Shown: positions 10,195 to 19,700, counted from the first letter of the stretch. The stretch is 54,786 nt of DNA from Pseudomonas sp. Ga0074129 (GCA_001465025.1 LNDO01000113.1:1-54786); one strand, 5' to 3'. Made by a program: numbers and translations. Notes: generated from the sequence alone by a model not told the origin.

Positions 10195-10474
10195 GGAGTG
10201 TTCACTGAGGGGATAAGGGCTTCGCGGCACGGTTTGCGTGCGCTGGGCGCCAGCTCTTGCGAGCTTCGTATGCGGCGGCCGGGCGTGCGGCGGCTAGTCT
10301 GGCATTGATGTAATAACATATCAATATTGTTGCGAGGCATTATCAGCTGCGTTGCGGGGCGGGCTGTTGATGTGGGCCGGTCACGTTCAACCCCTCGCGC
10401 GTAAGCCGCCTATGTCGGCATTCCTGGCGACCTTTGCCCGCCGCGCCCAGGTGCAAAAGGCTGGTGCGGCTTGA
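10195..10474. promoter_or_regulatory. Intergenic region with an AT-rich dyad
   Basis: About 280 bases between the leftward acyltransferase gene and algW, which also reads leftward. Nearly all is GC-rich except TTGATGTAATAACATATCAA (10313-10332), an imperfect dyad with TTGAT/ATCAA ends and an ATGT-AATA-ACAT core. It could be a -10 region or an operator for the downstream leftward pair. The ATGTTAT half on the minus strand resembles a Zur-type half-site, but the spacing is wrong for a full Zur box. No gene was seen. Confidence 0.35.
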
Positions 10475-11617
10475 TCAGTTACCGTTGACGGCTGGTCTGA
10501 CGCCAATTTCGGCTGTCAATTGCAGTGGCTTGCCATTGCGCAGGACGTCGATGCTGATTGTGTCGCCGGGTCGGGTGCGGGCCACTTGGTTCATTGAACG
10601 ACGTCCGTCGCCGGCGGCTTTGCCATCGATGGTGAGGATTAAGTCACCCGGTTGCAGCCCGGCCTTTTGCGCCGGGCCGTCACGATAAATGCCGGCCACG
10701 ACGATGCCGGGGCGTCCGTCTAGGCCAAACGATTCGGCCAGCTCCGGGGTCAAGGGCTGCACTTCAATGCCCAGCCAGCCGCGTATCACTTGGCCATGCT
10801 CGATAATGGCTTGCATGACCTCCATCGCCAGCTTCACCGGAATGGCAAAGCCGATGCCTTGCGAGCCGCCGGACTTGGAGAAAATCGCCGTATTGATGCC
10901 CACTAGGTTGCCGTAGGCATCCACCAGTGCGCCGCCCGAATTGCCGGGATTGATCGCCGCGTCGGTCTGGATGAAGTCCTCGTAGGTATTCAGGCCCAGT
11001 TGGTTGCGCCCGGTGGCGCTGATGATGCCCATGGTCACCGTCTGGCCAACGCCGAATGGGTTGCCGATGGCCAGGCTGACGTCACCGATACGGATATTGT
11101 CCGAGCGTCCGAGAATGATGAATGGCAGATCCGGCAGGTCGATCTTGAGTACCGCGAGGTCGGTTTCCGGGTCGCTGCCAATGATGCGCGCCAGGGTTTC
11201 GCGACCATCTTTGAGCGCCACGACGATCTGATCGGCACCGGCGACTACGTGGTTGTTGGTCAGCAGATAACCCTCGGGACTCATGATTACCGCCGAGCCC
11301 AAGCTCGATTCCATGCGCCGCTGACGTGGCAGGTTGTCGCCGAAGAACTTTCGAAACTGCGGGTCTTCGAACAACGGATGCGCGGGTTTACTGACGAACT
11401 TGGTGGTGTACAGGTTGGCCACCGCTGGCGAGGCAACACTCACCGCGTCGGCATAGGACACCGGCCCTTCCTGCATGCGCGTATAGAACGGTGCCAGACG
11501 CACGTTCACGTCTTGCCCCGGCAGGCCGACCCATTGCGGGAAGTACTGCATGATCAGCAAGGCCAGAAGCACGCCTACCAGCAGGGGCCAGCCGAAAAAA
11601 CGCAGGGCCTTGAACAT
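10475..11617 (-). CDS. algW: Periplasmic serine endoprotease AlgW (DegS family)
   Basis: Membrane-anchored HtrA-type protease that cleaves the anti-sigma factor MucA when misfolded outer-membrane proteins bind its PDZ domain, releasing AlgU (sigma-E). The 380-residue protein has an N-terminal membrane anchor (about 8-25), the trypsin-like triad His123 (TNNHVVAG), Asp153 (ETDLAVL) and Ser227 (GNSGGAL), and one C-terminal PDZ domain (about 275-370). One PDZ domain and the anchor separate it from MucD/DegP. The triad numbering agrees with P. aeruginosa AlgW as I remember it. Confidence 0.96.
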   Translation of the reverse strand: MFKALRFFGWPLLVGVLLALLIMQYFPQWVGLPGQDVNVRLAPFYTRMQEGPVSYADAVSVASPAVANLYTTKFVSKPAHPLFEDPQFRKFFGDNLPRQRRMESSLGSAVIMSPEGYLLTNNHVVAGADQIVVALKDGRETLARIIGSDPETDLAVLKIDLPDLPFIILGRSDNIRIGDVSLAIGNPFGVGQTVTMGIISATGRNQLGLNTYEDFIQTDAAINPGNSGGALVDAYGNLVGINTAIFSKSGGSQGIGFAIPVKLAMEVMQAIIEHGQVIRGWLGIEVQPLTPELAESFGLDGRPGIVVAGIYRDGPAQKAGLQPGDLILTIDGKAAGDGRRSMNQVARTRPGDTISIDVLRNGKPLQLTAEIGVRPAVNGN

Positions 11618-11728
11618 CGATCCAATCCTGAGGGTTGCGAGGGGCAGGTGCGCCCCTTAAGGTTCATCATTATAGAGAGGCTGCTGCGAATAAAGCAGCG
11701 CCTTGCCACCGTCCAAAAGGAAACACCG

Positions 11729-12487
11729 ATGGCCATTGCCCTGGCGACCCTCGTAGAAGAAGCCGACCGCTACCTCAATGCGGCGCGCATCAGTGATTAC
11801 TGCCCCAACGGCCTGCAGGTTGAAGGTCGGCCTCAGGTGCGCCGGATTGTCAGCGGTGTAACGGCCAGCCAGGCGCTGGTCGATGCGGCGGTCGAGGCCG
11901 AAGCCGATGTGTTGCTGGTGCACCACGGTTACTTCTGGAAAGGCGAAAACCCCTGCATTACCGGGATGAAACGCCGCCGCCTGCAAACCCTGCTGGCCAA
12001 CGACATCAGCCTGCTGGCCTATCACCTGCCGCTCGATGTGCACCCTGAGGTGGGTAACAACGTGCAGTTGGCTGCGCAACTCGGTATCACCGTTGAGGGC
12101 CCGTTGGAGCCGGATAATCCGCGCACCGTCGGCTTGGTTGGTTCGTTGAGTCAGGCCATGAGCCCGCGTGATTTCGCCCGCCATGTGCAACAGGTCTTGG
12201 GGCGCGAGCCGCTGCTGGTCGAAGGCGCAGAGATGATTCGCCGGGTTGGCTGGTGCACCGGCGGCGGCCAGGGCTATATCGATCAGGCGATTGCGGCTGG
12301 CGTCGACCTGTACCTGACCGGCGAGGCCTCGGAGCAAACCTTCCACAGCGCCCAGGAAAACGCCATCAGCTTTATCGCCGCCGGGCATCACGCCACTGAA
12401 CGTTATGGGGTACAGGCATTGGGTAATTACTTGGCGCGCCGGTTTGCCATCGAACACCTGTTTATTGATTGTCCCAACCCGATTTGA
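11729..12487 (+). CDS. Nif3-like dinuclear metal centre protein (YbgI type)
   Basis: A 252-residue member of the Nif3/YbgI family, toroidal hexamers with a dinuclear metal site. The exact reaction is not settled; a GTP cyclohydrolase I type 2 label is common in databases. The ATG at 11729 has AAGGAAA upstream; a long in-frame extension antisense to algW is not credible. Metal-binding histidines occur in VHHGYFWKGE and in AAGHHATERYG near the C-terminus. It diverges from algW and is followed by cysD after 141 bases. Confidence 0.92.
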   Translation: MAIALATLVEEADRYLNAARISDYCPNGLQVEGRPQVRRIVSGVTASQALVDAAVEAEADVLLVHHGYFWKGENPCITGMKRRRLQTLLANDISLLAYHLPLDVHPEVGNNVQLAAQLGITVEGPLEPDNPRTVGLVGSLSQAMSPRDFARHVQQVLGREPLLVEGAEMIRRVGWCTGGGQGYIDQAIAAGVDLYLTGEASEQTFHSAQENAISFIAAGHHATERYGVQALGNYLARRFAIEHLFIDCPNPI

Positions 12488-12520
12488 AGCCCGTGAGTTG
12501 CCATTCGGCGGCTATAAAGC

Positions 12521-12537
12521 TAGATCTTTTCGATCTA
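12521..12537. other. Small inverted repeat upstream of cysD
   Basis: TAGATC-ttttc-GATCTA, in an AT-rich patch 92 bases before cysD. It could be a weak terminator for the Nif3-like gene or an operator for the sulfate genes, which are usually CysB-controlled. The sequence alone does not decide. Confidence 0.3.
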
Positions 12538-12628
12538 ACCGCTCTCCTGATTAGAAGAAGGGGCTGTGCTAGAGTGCGCCCTCGTCCACGGCCCGCCGGC
12601 CCAAACACCTCGAAAACCGTGAGTAGCC

Positions 12629-13546
12629 ATGCTCGATAAATTGACCCACCTGAAGCAGCTTGAGGCGGAAAGTATCCACATCATTCGTGAAGTGGCCGCC
12701 GAATTCGACAACCCGGTAATGCTCTATTCCATTGGTAAAGACTCCGCCGTGATGCTGCACCTGGCACGCAAGGCGTTCTTTCCTGGCAAGTTGCCGTTCC
12801 CGGTGCTGCATGTCGACACCCGCTGGAAGTTTCAGGAGATGTACCGCTTCCGCGAGAAAATGGTCAACGAGTATGGCCTGGACCTGATCACTCACATCAA
12901 CCCGGATGGTGTGGCGCAGAACATGAACCCCTTCACGTACGGCAGTGCCAAGCACACCGACGTAATGAAGACCGAAGGGCTCAAGCAAGCGCTGAATCAA
13001 TACGGCTTTGATGCCGCCTTCGGTGGCGCGCGCCGTGACGAAGAAAAGTCCCGCGCCAAAGAGCGCGTGTACTCCTTCCGCGACAGCAACCACCGCTGGG
13101 ACCCGAAAAACCAGCGCCCCGAGCTGTGGAATGTCTACAACGGCAAGGTCAAAAAGGGCGAGTCGATCCGTGTCTTCCCGCTGTCCAACTGGACCGAGCT
13201 GGACATCTGGCAGTACATCTATCTGGAGCAAATCCCGATCGTACCGCTTTACTTCGCCGCTGAACGCGAGGTGATCGAGAAGAACGGCACGCTGATCATG
13301 ATCGACGACGAGCGCATCCTTGAGCACCTCTCGGACGAAGAGAAAGCCAGCATCACCAAAAAGATGGTGCGCTTCCGCACGCTTGGCTGCTATCCGCTGA
13401 CCGGCGCCGTGGAGTCCACGGCCACCAGCTTGACCGACATCATTCAAGAAATGCTGCTGACCCGCACGTCCGAGCGTCAGGGCCGCGTGATCGACCACGA
13501 TGCCGCTGGGTCGATGGAAGAGAAAAAACGTCAGGGGTACTTTTAA
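12629..13546 (+). CDS. cysD: Sulfate adenylyltransferase subunit 2, CysD
   Basis: Small subunit of ATP sulfurylase; makes adenosine 5'-phosphosulfate (APS) from sulfate and ATP, with GTP hydrolysis by CysN driving the reaction. The 305-residue protein has the PP-loop [17 protein letters not shown] and the [16 protein letters not shown] segment typical of CysD. The ATG at 12629 is preceded by GTGAG. It ends one base before the cysNC ATG, so the two are an operon. Confidence 0.97.
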   Translation: MLDKLTHLKQLEAESIHIIREVAAEFDNPVMLYSIGKDSAVMLHLARKAFFPGKLPFPVLHVDTRWKFQEMYRFREKMVNEYGLDLITHINPDGVAQNMNPFTYGSAKHTDVMKTEGLKQALNQYGFDAAFGGARRDEEKSRAKERVYSFRDSNHRWDPKNQRPELWNVYNGKVKKGESIRVFPLSNWTELDIWQYIYLEQIPIVPLYFAAEREVIEKNGTLIMIDDERILEHLSDEEKASITKKMVRFRTLGCYPLTGAVESTATSLTDIIQEMLLTRTSERQGRVIDHDAAGSMEEKKRQGYF

Positions 13547-13547
13547 G

Positions 13548-15449
13548 ATGTCGCACCAATCCGATCTGATCAGCGAAGACATCCTCGCTTACCTGGCTCA
13601 GCACGAGCGTAAAGAGCTGCTGCGCTTCCTTACCTGCGGCAACGTCGATGACGGTAAGAGCACCTTGATTGGTCGTCTGTTGCACGACACCAAGATGATC
13701 TACGAAGACCATCTGGACGCCATCAGCAAAGACTCTAAGAAAGTCGGCACCACCGGTGACGACATCGACCTGGCGCTGCTTGTCGATGGCCTGCAGGCCG
13801 AGCGTGAGCAAGGCATCACCATCGATGTGGCATACCGCTATTTCAGCACCGCCAAGCGCAAGTTCATCATCGCCGACACCCCCGGCCATGAGCAGTACAC
13901 GCGCAACATGGCCACCGGCGCATCTAACTGCGACTTGGCGATCATCCTGATCGACGCCCGTTATGGCGTGCAGACCCAGACCAAGCGCCACAGCTTTATT
14001 GCCAGCCTGCTGGGTATCAAACACATTGTTGTGGCCATTAATAAAATGGACCTCAAGGGTTTTGATCAAGGCGTATTCGAGCAGATCAAGGCTGATTACC
14101 TGAAGTTCGCCGAAGGCATCGCGCTCAAACCAAGCTCGCTGCATTTCGTGCCGATGTCGGCGCTGAAGGGCGATAACGTGGTCAACAAGAGCGAGCAGTC
14201 GCCTTGGTACACCGGCCAGTCGCTGATGGAGATTCTTGAAAGCGTGGAAGTCGCCGGTGACCGTAACTTCACCGACCTGCGTTTCCCGGTGCAGTACGTC
14301 AACCGTCCCAACCTGAACTTCCGTGGTTTCGCCGGTACCCTGGCCAGTGGCATCGTGCGCAAGGGCGATGAAATCATCGCTTTGCCATCGGGCAAAGGCA
14401 GCAAGGTTAAATCCATCGTCACCTTTGAAGGTGAGCTGGAGCAGGCTGGCCCTGGTCAGGCAATTACCATCACCCTGGAAGATGAAATCGACGTCTCCCG
14501 TGGCGACATGCTGGTGCATGCCGACAGCCGCCCGCAGGTGGTCGACAGCTTCGACGCCATGCTGGTGTGGATGGCTGAAGAGCCGATGCTGCCGGGCAAG
14601 AAATACGACATCAAGCGTGCGACCAGTTATGTGCCGGGTTCGATTGCCAGCATCACTCACCGGGTGGATGTGAACACTCTGGAAGAGGGTGCGGCGAGCA
14701 GCCTGCAACTCAACGAAATCGGTCAGGTGCGCATTGCGCTAGATACGCCGATTGCATTGGACGGCTACGCGCACAACCGCACCACCGGCTCCTTTATCGT
14801 CATCGATCGTCTGACTAACGGCACGGTCGGTGCGGGCATGATCATCGCTGAGCCGGTGAGCGCGCAGGGCACAACGGGGCACCACGGTAAGTTGGCGCAT
14901 GTGTCGACCGAAGAGCGTGCGATGCGCTTTGGTCAGCAGCCAGCGACGGTATTGTTCAGCGGCCTGTCCGGCGCGGGCAAGAGCACCCTGGCCTACGCCG
15001 TTGAGCGCAAGCTGTTTGATATGGGCCGTGCGGTCTATGTGCTCGATGGGCAGAACCTGCGTCACGACCTGAACAAAGGCTTGCCGCAAGATCGCGCCGG
15101 GCGTACCGAAAACTGGCGTCGCGCCGCACATGTTGCGCGTCAGTTCAACGAAGCCGGTTTGCTGACCTTGGCTGCCTTTGTTGCGCCGGATGCCGAAGGC
15201 CGCGAGCAGGCCAAGACGCTGATCGGTGCCGAGCGCTTGATCACGGTGTACGTGCAAGCGTCCCCGCAAGTCTGCGCCGAACGTGACCCGCAAGGCCTAT
15301 ATGCCGCCGGTGGCGACAACATCCCGGGCGAGTCCTTCCCGTACGACATTCCGCTGAATGCCGATCTGGTGATCGACACGCAGGCGTTGTCGGTGGAAGA
15401 GGGCGTCAAGCAGGTGTTGGCCTTGCTGCGTGAGCGTGGCGCGATTTAA
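13548..15449 (+). CDS. cysNC: Fused sulfate adenylyltransferase subunit 1 / APS kinase CysNC
   Basis: Bifunctional enzyme of 633 residues. The N-terminal GTPase part (P-loop [13 protein letters not shown] at 31-43, switch region [12 protein letters not shown], base motif NKMD) regulates CysD. The C-terminal part from about residue 455 is an APS kinase with P-loop GLSGAGKST at 472-480, which phosphorylates APS to PAPS. E. coli has cysN and cysC separate; fusion is normal in pseudomonads. It follows cysD by one base and ends before a strong terminator. Confidence 0.97.
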   Translation: MSHQSDLISEDILAYLAQHERKELLRFLTCGNVDDGKSTLIGRLLHDTKMIYEDHLDAISKDSKKVGTTGDDIDLALLVDGLQAEREQGITIDVAYRYFSTAKRKFIIADTPGHEQYTRNMATGASNCDLAIILIDARYGVQTQTKRHSFIASLLGIKHIVVAINKMDLKGFDQGVFEQIKADYLKFAEGIALKPSSLHFVPMSALKGDNVVNKSEQSPWYTGQSLMEILESVEVAGDRNFTDLRFPVQYVNRPNLNFRGFAGTLASGIVRKGDEIIALPSGKGSKVKSIVTFEGELEQAGPGQAITITLEDEIDVSRGDMLVHADSRPQVVDSFDAMLVWMAEEPMLPGKKYDIKRATSYVPGSIASITHRVDVNTLEEGAASSLQLNEIGQVRIALDTPIALDGYAHNRTTGSFIVIDRLTNGTVGAGMIIAEPVSAQGTTGHHGKLAHVSTEERAMRFGQQPATVLFSGLSGAGKSTLAYAVERKLFDMGRAVYVLDGQNLRHDLNKGLPQDRAGRTENWRRAAHVARQFNEAGLLTLAAFVAPDAEGREQAKTLIGAERLITVYVQASPQVCAERDPQGLYAAGGDNIPGESFPYDIPLNADLVIDTQALSVEEGVKQVLALLRERGAI

Positions 15450-15490
15450 GACCCTGTTTACGATCAGCTGCGCGTCGGTCCTGCGGCGTT

Positions 15491-15548
15491 AAAAACAGGC
15501 TCGGAATGCTCATGTACAAAAGTACACTCCGCTTCCTCGCCTGTTTTT
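15491..15548. repeat. 58-base imperfect palindrome
   Basis: Perfect ends AAAAACAGGC and GCCTGTTTTT and a central TGTAC-AAAA-GTACA are exactly symmetric about 15519/15520, with a mismatch-rich zone between them. The T-run at the right end means it could act as a terminator for cysNC, but its length suggests a dispersed repeat. No second copy occurs in this window. Confidence 0.7.
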
Positions 15549-15607
15549 GCCTAGCAGGACTCTAGCTCGCAAGCTCGTAAGCAGGTTCTAGTCGGACTTG
15601 TTTCACA

Positions 15608-15644
15608 ATAAAAAAGCCCCGCCTAGTTCGCGGGGCTTTTTTAT
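15608..15644. terminator. Bidirectional rho-independent terminator after cysNC
   Basis: AAAAAAGCCCCGC and GCGGGGCTTTTTT form a long stem around CTAGTTC, with T-runs on both strands. Confidence 0.85.
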
Positions 15645-15663
15645 TGGCAGCAGATTCTTGCCC

Positions 15664-15730
15664 GTAGGAGCGGCCCATGGGCGCGATAGCTGTTTCGCGG
15701 GCATGGCTTAGGCGTCACCGCTGTTCCTAC
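15664..15730. repeat. GTAGGAGCGG-type REP-like element
   Basis: Ends GTAGGAGCGG (15664-15673) and CCGCTGTTCCTAC (15718-15730) are inverted relatives, enclosing GCCCATGGGC and a TCGCGGGC segment. It resembles the common Pseudomonas REP sequences with GTAGGAGCGG arms. A third repeat type, different from the GTAGCCC and GTAGG-TGG elements. Confidence 0.6.
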
Positions 15731-15745
15731 AATCCCGACGCCAAC

Positions 15746-15777
15746 AAAAAGCCCCGGCTGTTTAGGCCGAGGCTTTT
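15746..15777 (-). terminator. Terminator for zapG
   Basis: AAAAGCC-c-CGGC and GCCG-a-GGCTTTT pair with one bulged position around TGTTTAG; read leftward it ends in a T-run just past the zapG stop. Confidence 0.7.
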
Positions 15778-15792
15778 GGGGGCGGGAAATTA

Positions 15793-16230
15793 TTACTTGT
15801 TCTTCAAACCGTAGCTTTCATCGAGCATGCCCGGCACATCGGCACTTTTCGGCGCGTAGTCCTTGGGCATTTCGTTGTTCTTCGGTGGCGTCAAACGTTC
15901 GCGTTTTTCGCTGGCGTCGTCGGTATGCAGGGCCGCCAGTAGGCGTTGACGGGTCAACTCGTCGAGGGCCAGGCGATTGGCACCCTCAGATAGGTGTTCT
16001 TGCACGTCCTGATAACTCTGGTTGAGCTTTTTCACCATGCTGGCTGTGGTGTTGAAGTGGCTGACCACTTCACTTTGATAAGCATCAAAGCGCGCCTGCA
16101 TGTCATCCAGTTGGCGCTGGGTGCGGTTGGGGGCTGCATTGGGTGCTAGGCGGGCAATCAGGAAGCCAATGGCAATGCCAGCGACCAGGGTCATAGCGGG
16201 TAGCAACCAGGCGGTGAGCGTCTGTTCCAC
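15793..16230 (-). CDS. zapG: ZapG/YhcB-family envelope protein (DUF1043)
   Basis: A 145-residue inner-membrane protein with one N-terminal membrane helix (about 8-26, LLPAMTLVAGIAIGFLIA) followed by a coiled coil (NRTQRQLDDMQARFDAYQSE onward) and a flexible charged tail. YhcB/ZapG proteins link cell division and envelope growth in E. coli. The start is GTG at 16230 with AGGAAGGAC upstream, a strong site that decides it. It diverges from the hydrolase gene. Confidence 0.9.
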   Translation of the reverse strand: MEQTLTAWLLPAMTLVAGIAIGFLIARLAPNAAPNRTQRQLDDMQARFDAYQSEVVSHFNTTASMVKKLNQSYQDVQEHLSEGANRLALDELTRQRLLAALHTDDASEKRERLTPPKNNEMPKDYAPKSADVPGMLDESYGLKNK

Positions 16231-16385
16231 GAGTCCTTCCTCTCTAAACGGCTTTGCTTTACGTTAACGGCTCGAACCTGCGCTGTATACCGCAATGCAA
16301 TGCCGAAACGATTACGGTGTTTGTGTGTGCGGCGCAGGCTGTCAGCTAGACGAGTCGACCCACTGCGAGGTCACGGAGTTCCCTG

Positions 16386-17015
16386 TTGCTCACCCGCGAA
16401 ACCCCCATCACGATTGCCGGCCCCTGCGGCCAACTCGAAGCCCTCTGGCTGGATACCCCCGACGCCCGTGGCGTTGCGCTGATCTGCCACCCCAATCCGA
16501 TACAGGGCGGCACCATGCTCAACAAGGTGGTGTCCACCCTGCAACGCACCTGCCGTGACAGTGGCCTGGCCACGTTACGCTTTAACTACCGTGGCGTGGG
16601 CGCGAGTGCGGGCAGCCATGACATGGCGATTGGCGAGGTAGATGACGCCGAGGCGGTGGCTCATTGGCTGCGCGAAAAATACCCGACACTGCCGCTGACT
16701 TTGCTGGGCTTCTCCTTTGGAGGCTTTGTCGCGGCGGCCTTGGGCGCGCGTCTGGAAGCTCAGGGTATAACGCCCGAAAAGCTGTTTATGCTGGCCCCGG
16801 CGGTGCATCGCCTGACGGATGACACGCCAGCGGCCGGCCAGTGCCCGCTGATCCTGATCCAGCCCGAAGACGACGAAGTGATTGATCCGCAGGTGGTCTA
16901 TCAATGGTCGGCGGCGCTTGGGCGTGCCCATGAACTGCTGAAAGTGGCAGAATGCGGCCACTTTTTTCACGGCAAGCTTACTGACCTCAAAGATCTGCTG
17001 CTGCCGCGTCTCTGA
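16386..17015 (+). CDS. Alpha/beta hydrolase (COG2945 type)
   Basis: A 209-residue small alpha/beta hydrolase of unknown substrate. The nucleophile elbow GFSFGG (serine near 109), an aspartate in EDDEVID and the histidine in CGHFFHG form a plausible triad, and HPNPIQGGTMLNKVV near the N-terminus is the conserved oxyanion region of this subfamily. The start appears to be TTG at 16386 with CACGGAG about eight bases upstream; no ATG gives a full-length domain. trpS starts 40 bases later. Confidence 0.85.
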   Translation: MLTRETPITIAGPCGQLEALWLDTPDARGVALICHPNPIQGGTMLNKVVSTLQRTCRDSGLATLRFNYRGVGASAGSHDMAIGEVDDAEAVAHWLREKYPTLPLTLLGFSFGGFVAAALGARLEAQGITPEKLFMLAPAVHRLTDDTPAAGQCPLILIQPEDDEVIDPQVVYQWSAALGRAHELLKVAECGHFFHGKLTDLKDLLLPRL

Positions 17016-17055
17016 CCCCGCAGGCCAATAGCGCCTGAGTAGATAAGCGAACGTT

Positions 17056-18402
17056 ATGACCACTCGTATCCTTACCGGCATCACCACCACCGGCACGCCG
17101 CACCTGGGCAACTACGCGGGCGCGATTCGCCCGGCCATCGTTGCCAGCCGTGCGGCGGATGCTGATTCGTTCTACTTTTTGGCCGATTACCACGCCCTGA
17201 TCAAGTGCGATGACCCAGCGCGTATCCAGCGTTCACGCCTGGAAATCGCCGCCACCTGGCTGGCGCTGGGCTTGGATACCGACAAGGCCACCTTCTACCG
17301 TCAGTCGGATATTCCAGAGATCCCCGAGCTGTGCTGGCTGCTCACCTGCGTCGCGGGCAAGGGCCTGCTCAACCGCGCCCATGCCTACAAGGCCTCGGTG
17401 GACAAGAACGTTGAGCAGGGTGAAGACCCGGATGCCGGTATCACCATGGGCTTGTTCAGCTACCCGGTGCTGATGGCCGCCGACATTCTGATGTTCAACG
17501 CACACAAAGTGCCGGTCGGTCGTGACCAGATCCAACACGTGGAAATGGCCCGCGACATTGGCCAGCGCTTCAACCACTTGTTTGGCAACGGTAAAGAGTT
17601 GTTCACCCTGCCTGAAGCGGTGATCGAAGAAGACGTGGCCACCTTGCCCGGCCTCGACGGTCGCAAGATGAGCAAAAGCTACCACAACACCATCCCGCTG
17701 TTCGGCACTGCCAAGCAACTCAAGGACGCTGTGGCACGTATCGTCACTGACTCGAAGCTGCCGGGTGAAGCCAAGGATGCCGATAGCTCGCACCTGTTCA
17801 CTCTTTATCAGGCCTTTGCCGCGCCCGCCCAACAGGCTGAGTTTCGCGCCGAACTGGAAAGTGGCTTGGCCTGGGGCGAGGCCAAGAATCGCCTGTATCA
17901 GCTGCTGGAAAGTCAGCTGGGCGAGGCTCGCGAGCGTTACAACGCCTTGATCAGCAAGCCGGCTGACCTGGAAGATATCCTGCTGGCCGGTGCCGCCAAA
18001 GCGCGTAAAACCGCCACGCCGTTCCTCGGTGAGTTGCGTGAAGCGGTGGGCCTGCGCTCGTTCCGCAGTCAGGCCATCAACACCGCTGGCGAGAAGAAAA
18101 AAGCCGGCAAGAGCGCGCGTTTCGTCAGCTTCCGTGACGAAGACGGCAGCTTCCGTTTCCGCCTGCTGGACGCCGCGGGTGAGCAGTTGCTGCTGTCCAA
18201 GTCGTTTGCCGATGGCAAGGCAGCAGGCATGGTCAACAAGCGCCTGCAATCCGGCGAAGCGCTGGATGTGCGCGAGCAGGACGGTGCTTTCGGGGTTTGG
18301 CTGGACGATGAGTGCGTGGCGCAAAGCCCGGCATTCGCCGACGGCGACGCGCGTGAGGCCGCTATCACGCGCTTGCGCGAGGCGCTGGCACCTCAGGATT
18401 AA
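17056..18402 (+). CDS. trpS: Tryptophanyl-tRNA synthetase with C-terminal extension
   Basis: Charges tRNA-Trp. The class I motifs are TPHLGN (HIGH equivalent, about 14-19) and KMSKS at 204-208. The catalytic enzyme needs about 335 residues, but this protein has 448. The extra 100 residues (about 348-448) begin with a basic linker [10 protein letters not shown] and contain two similar units, [19 protein letters not shown] near 363 and [19 protein letters not shown] near 411. Each is followed by a helix, like YegP/DUF1508 repeats. The extension is in frame with no sign of a frameshift. A palindromic repeat follows four bases after the stop. Confidence 0.95.
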   Translation: MTTRILTGITTTGTPHLGNYAGAIRPAIVASRAADADSFYFLADYHALIKCDDPARIQRSRLEIAATWLALGLDTDKATFYRQSDIPEIPELCWLLTCVAGKGLLNRAHAYKASVDKNVEQGEDPDAGITMGLFSYPVLMAADILMFNAHKVPVGRDQIQHVEMARDIGQRFNHLFGNGKELFTLPEAVIEEDVATLPGLDGRKMSKSYHNTIPLFGTAKQLKDAVARIVTDSKLPGEAKDADSSHLFTLYQAFAAPAQQAEFRAELESGLAWGEAKNRLYQLLESQLGEARERYNALISKPADLEDILLAGAAKARKTATPFLGELREAVGLRSFRSQAINTAGEKKKAGKSARFVSFRDEDGSFRFRLLDAAGEQLLLSKSFADGKAAGMVNKRLQSGEALDVREQDGAFGVWLDDECVAQSPAFADGDAREAAITRLREALAPQD

Positions 18403-18405
18403 GGT

Positions 18406-18485
18406 GTAGGTTGGGTTGAGGAGCAACGCGACGAAGCCCAACGTTGCGTTTTTGTTGGGCTTCGCTGCGCTCAACGCCAACCTAC
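18406..18485. repeat. GTAGGTTGG-family long hairpin after trpS
   Basis: GTAGGTTGG (18406-18414) pairs with CCAACCTAC (18477-18485), and CGAAGCCCAAC pairs with GTTGGGCTTCG inside. One long fold-back, four bases after the trpS stop. It may act as a terminator or protect the mRNA 3' end. Confidence 0.8.
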
Positions 18486-18552
18486 CCGATTGCCAATCCC
18501 CCGGGGCGTCGCTAAAGTGACGCCCCCGTTTTACTTGCCCGGCTAACGAATT

Positions 18553-19647
18553 ATGACTCCTCTAGAACGCTACCAGGCTGACCTTAAACGCCCTGATTTC
18601 TTCCATGATGCAGCGCAGGAAACAGCGGTACGTCACCTGCAACGCCTGTATGACGACCTGGTCGCCGCCGAGAAGGGCGGTGCCGGCGTGTTCGGCAAGC
18701 TGTTCGGCAAAAAGCCGCAGGGGCCGGTCAAGGGCCTGTATTTCTGGGGCGGCGTTGGGCGTGGTAAGACCTACCTCGTCGACACCTTCTTCGATGCACT
18801 GCCGTTCGAGCGCAAGGTGCGTACGCACTTCCACCGCTTTATGAAGCGCGTGCATGAAGAAATGCGCACGCTCAAAGGCGAAAAGAACCCGCTGACCATC
18901 ATCGGCAAGCGTTTTGCCGACGAAGCCAAGGTCATCTGCTTCGACGAGTTTTTCGTCAGCGACATTACTGATGCGATGATCCTCGCCACCCTGATGGAAG
19001 AGTTGTTCAAGAACGGCGTCAGCCTGGTTGCGACCTCCAACATCGTGCCTGACGGCTTGTACAAAGATGGTCTGCAGCGTGCACGCTTCCTGCCGGCGAT
19101 TGCCCTGCTCAAGCAGCACACCGAGATCGTCAACGTCGACAGCGGCATCGATTACCGCCTGCGCGCGCTGGAGCAAGCTGAGCTGTATCACTGGCCGCTG
19201 GATGCCGCCGCCGAAGAAAGCCTGCAAAAAAGCTTCAGCAGCCTGCTGCCCGAGCATTGCGCGGTGCAGGAGAACGAGCCGCTGATGATCGAAAATCGCG
19301 CCATCACTGCGCGCAAGATCGGTGACGACGTGGCTTGGTTCGACTTCCGCGAACTCTGCGATGGCCCGCGCAGCCAAAACGATTACATCGAGCTGGGCAA
19401 GATCTTCCACGCCGTGTTGCTGGCCAACGTCGAGCAGATGAGCACCGCTAAAGATGATATGGCGCGGCGCTTTATCAACTTGGTCGATGAGTTCTACGAC
19501 CGCAACGTCAAGCTGATCATCTCGGCAGAAGTGGAGCTTAAAGACCTCTACACCGGTGGCCGTCTCAACTTCGAGTTCCAGCGCACCCTGAGTCGCCTGC
19601 TGGAAATGCAGTCGCATGAGTTTCTCGCGCGCCCGCACAAGCCCTGA
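18553..19647 (+). CDS. zapE: Cell division protein ZapE (AFG1-type ATPase)
   Basis: A 364-residue AFG1/ZapE ATPase. ZapE in E. coli affects Z-ring dynamics; mitochondrial relatives act with proteases. The Walker A motif is GGVGRGKTYL (about 76-85) and Walker B is VICFDEFFVSD (near 130), with the family-specific RFINLVDEFYDRNVKLI near the C-terminus. Its ATG at 18553 has only a weak ribosome binding site. It ends before a strong terminator. Confidence 0.94.
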   Translation: MTPLERYQADLKRPDFFHDAAQETAVRHLQRLYDDLVAAEKGGAGVFGKLFGKKPQGPVKGLYFWGGVGRGKTYLVDTFFDALPFERKVRTHFHRFMKRVHEEMRTLKGEKNPLTIIGKRFADEAKVICFDEFFVSDITDAMILATLMEELFKNGVSLVATSNIVPDGLYKDGLQRARFLPAIALLKQHTEIVNVDSGIDYRLRALEQAELYHWPLDAAAEESLQKSFSSLLPEHCAVQENEPLMIENRAITARKIGDDVAWFDFRELCDGPRSQNDYIELGKIFHAVLLANVEQMSTAKDDMARRFINLVDEFYDRNVKLIISAEVELKDLYTGGRLNFEFQRTLSRLLEMQSHEFLARPHKP

Positions 19648-19668
19648 TCCAACGCGTTTACGCGTGCA

Positions 19669-19700
19669 TACAAAGCCCGGATTAATCCGGGCTTTGTATT
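19669..19700. terminator. Terminator after zapE
   Basis: TACAAAGCCCGG and CCGGGCTTTGTA form a perfect 12-bp stem around ATTAAT, 22 bases after zapE. Confidence 0.8.

Larger units (their letters stand above)
15450..15792. other. Gene-free region between cysNC and zapG
   Basis: 343 bases without a credible gene. In order it holds a 58-base imperfect palindrome (15491-15548), a strong bidirectional terminator (15608-15644), a GTAGGAGCGG-type repeat (15664-15730) and a terminator for the leftward zapG (15746-15777). The dense packing of fold-back sequence suits a convergent gene end. Confidence 0.8.

Noticed and set aside
10313-10332. A full Zur box before the DUF4198 operon
   Set aside because: Only one ATGTTAT half fits; the distance between ATGT and ACAT is too short for the known Zur palindrome. 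Kept only as an AT-rich dyad.
11000-11728. Long N-terminal extension of the Nif3-like protein
   Set aside because: It is antisense to algW and not Nif3-like; the ATG at 11729 has a strong site.
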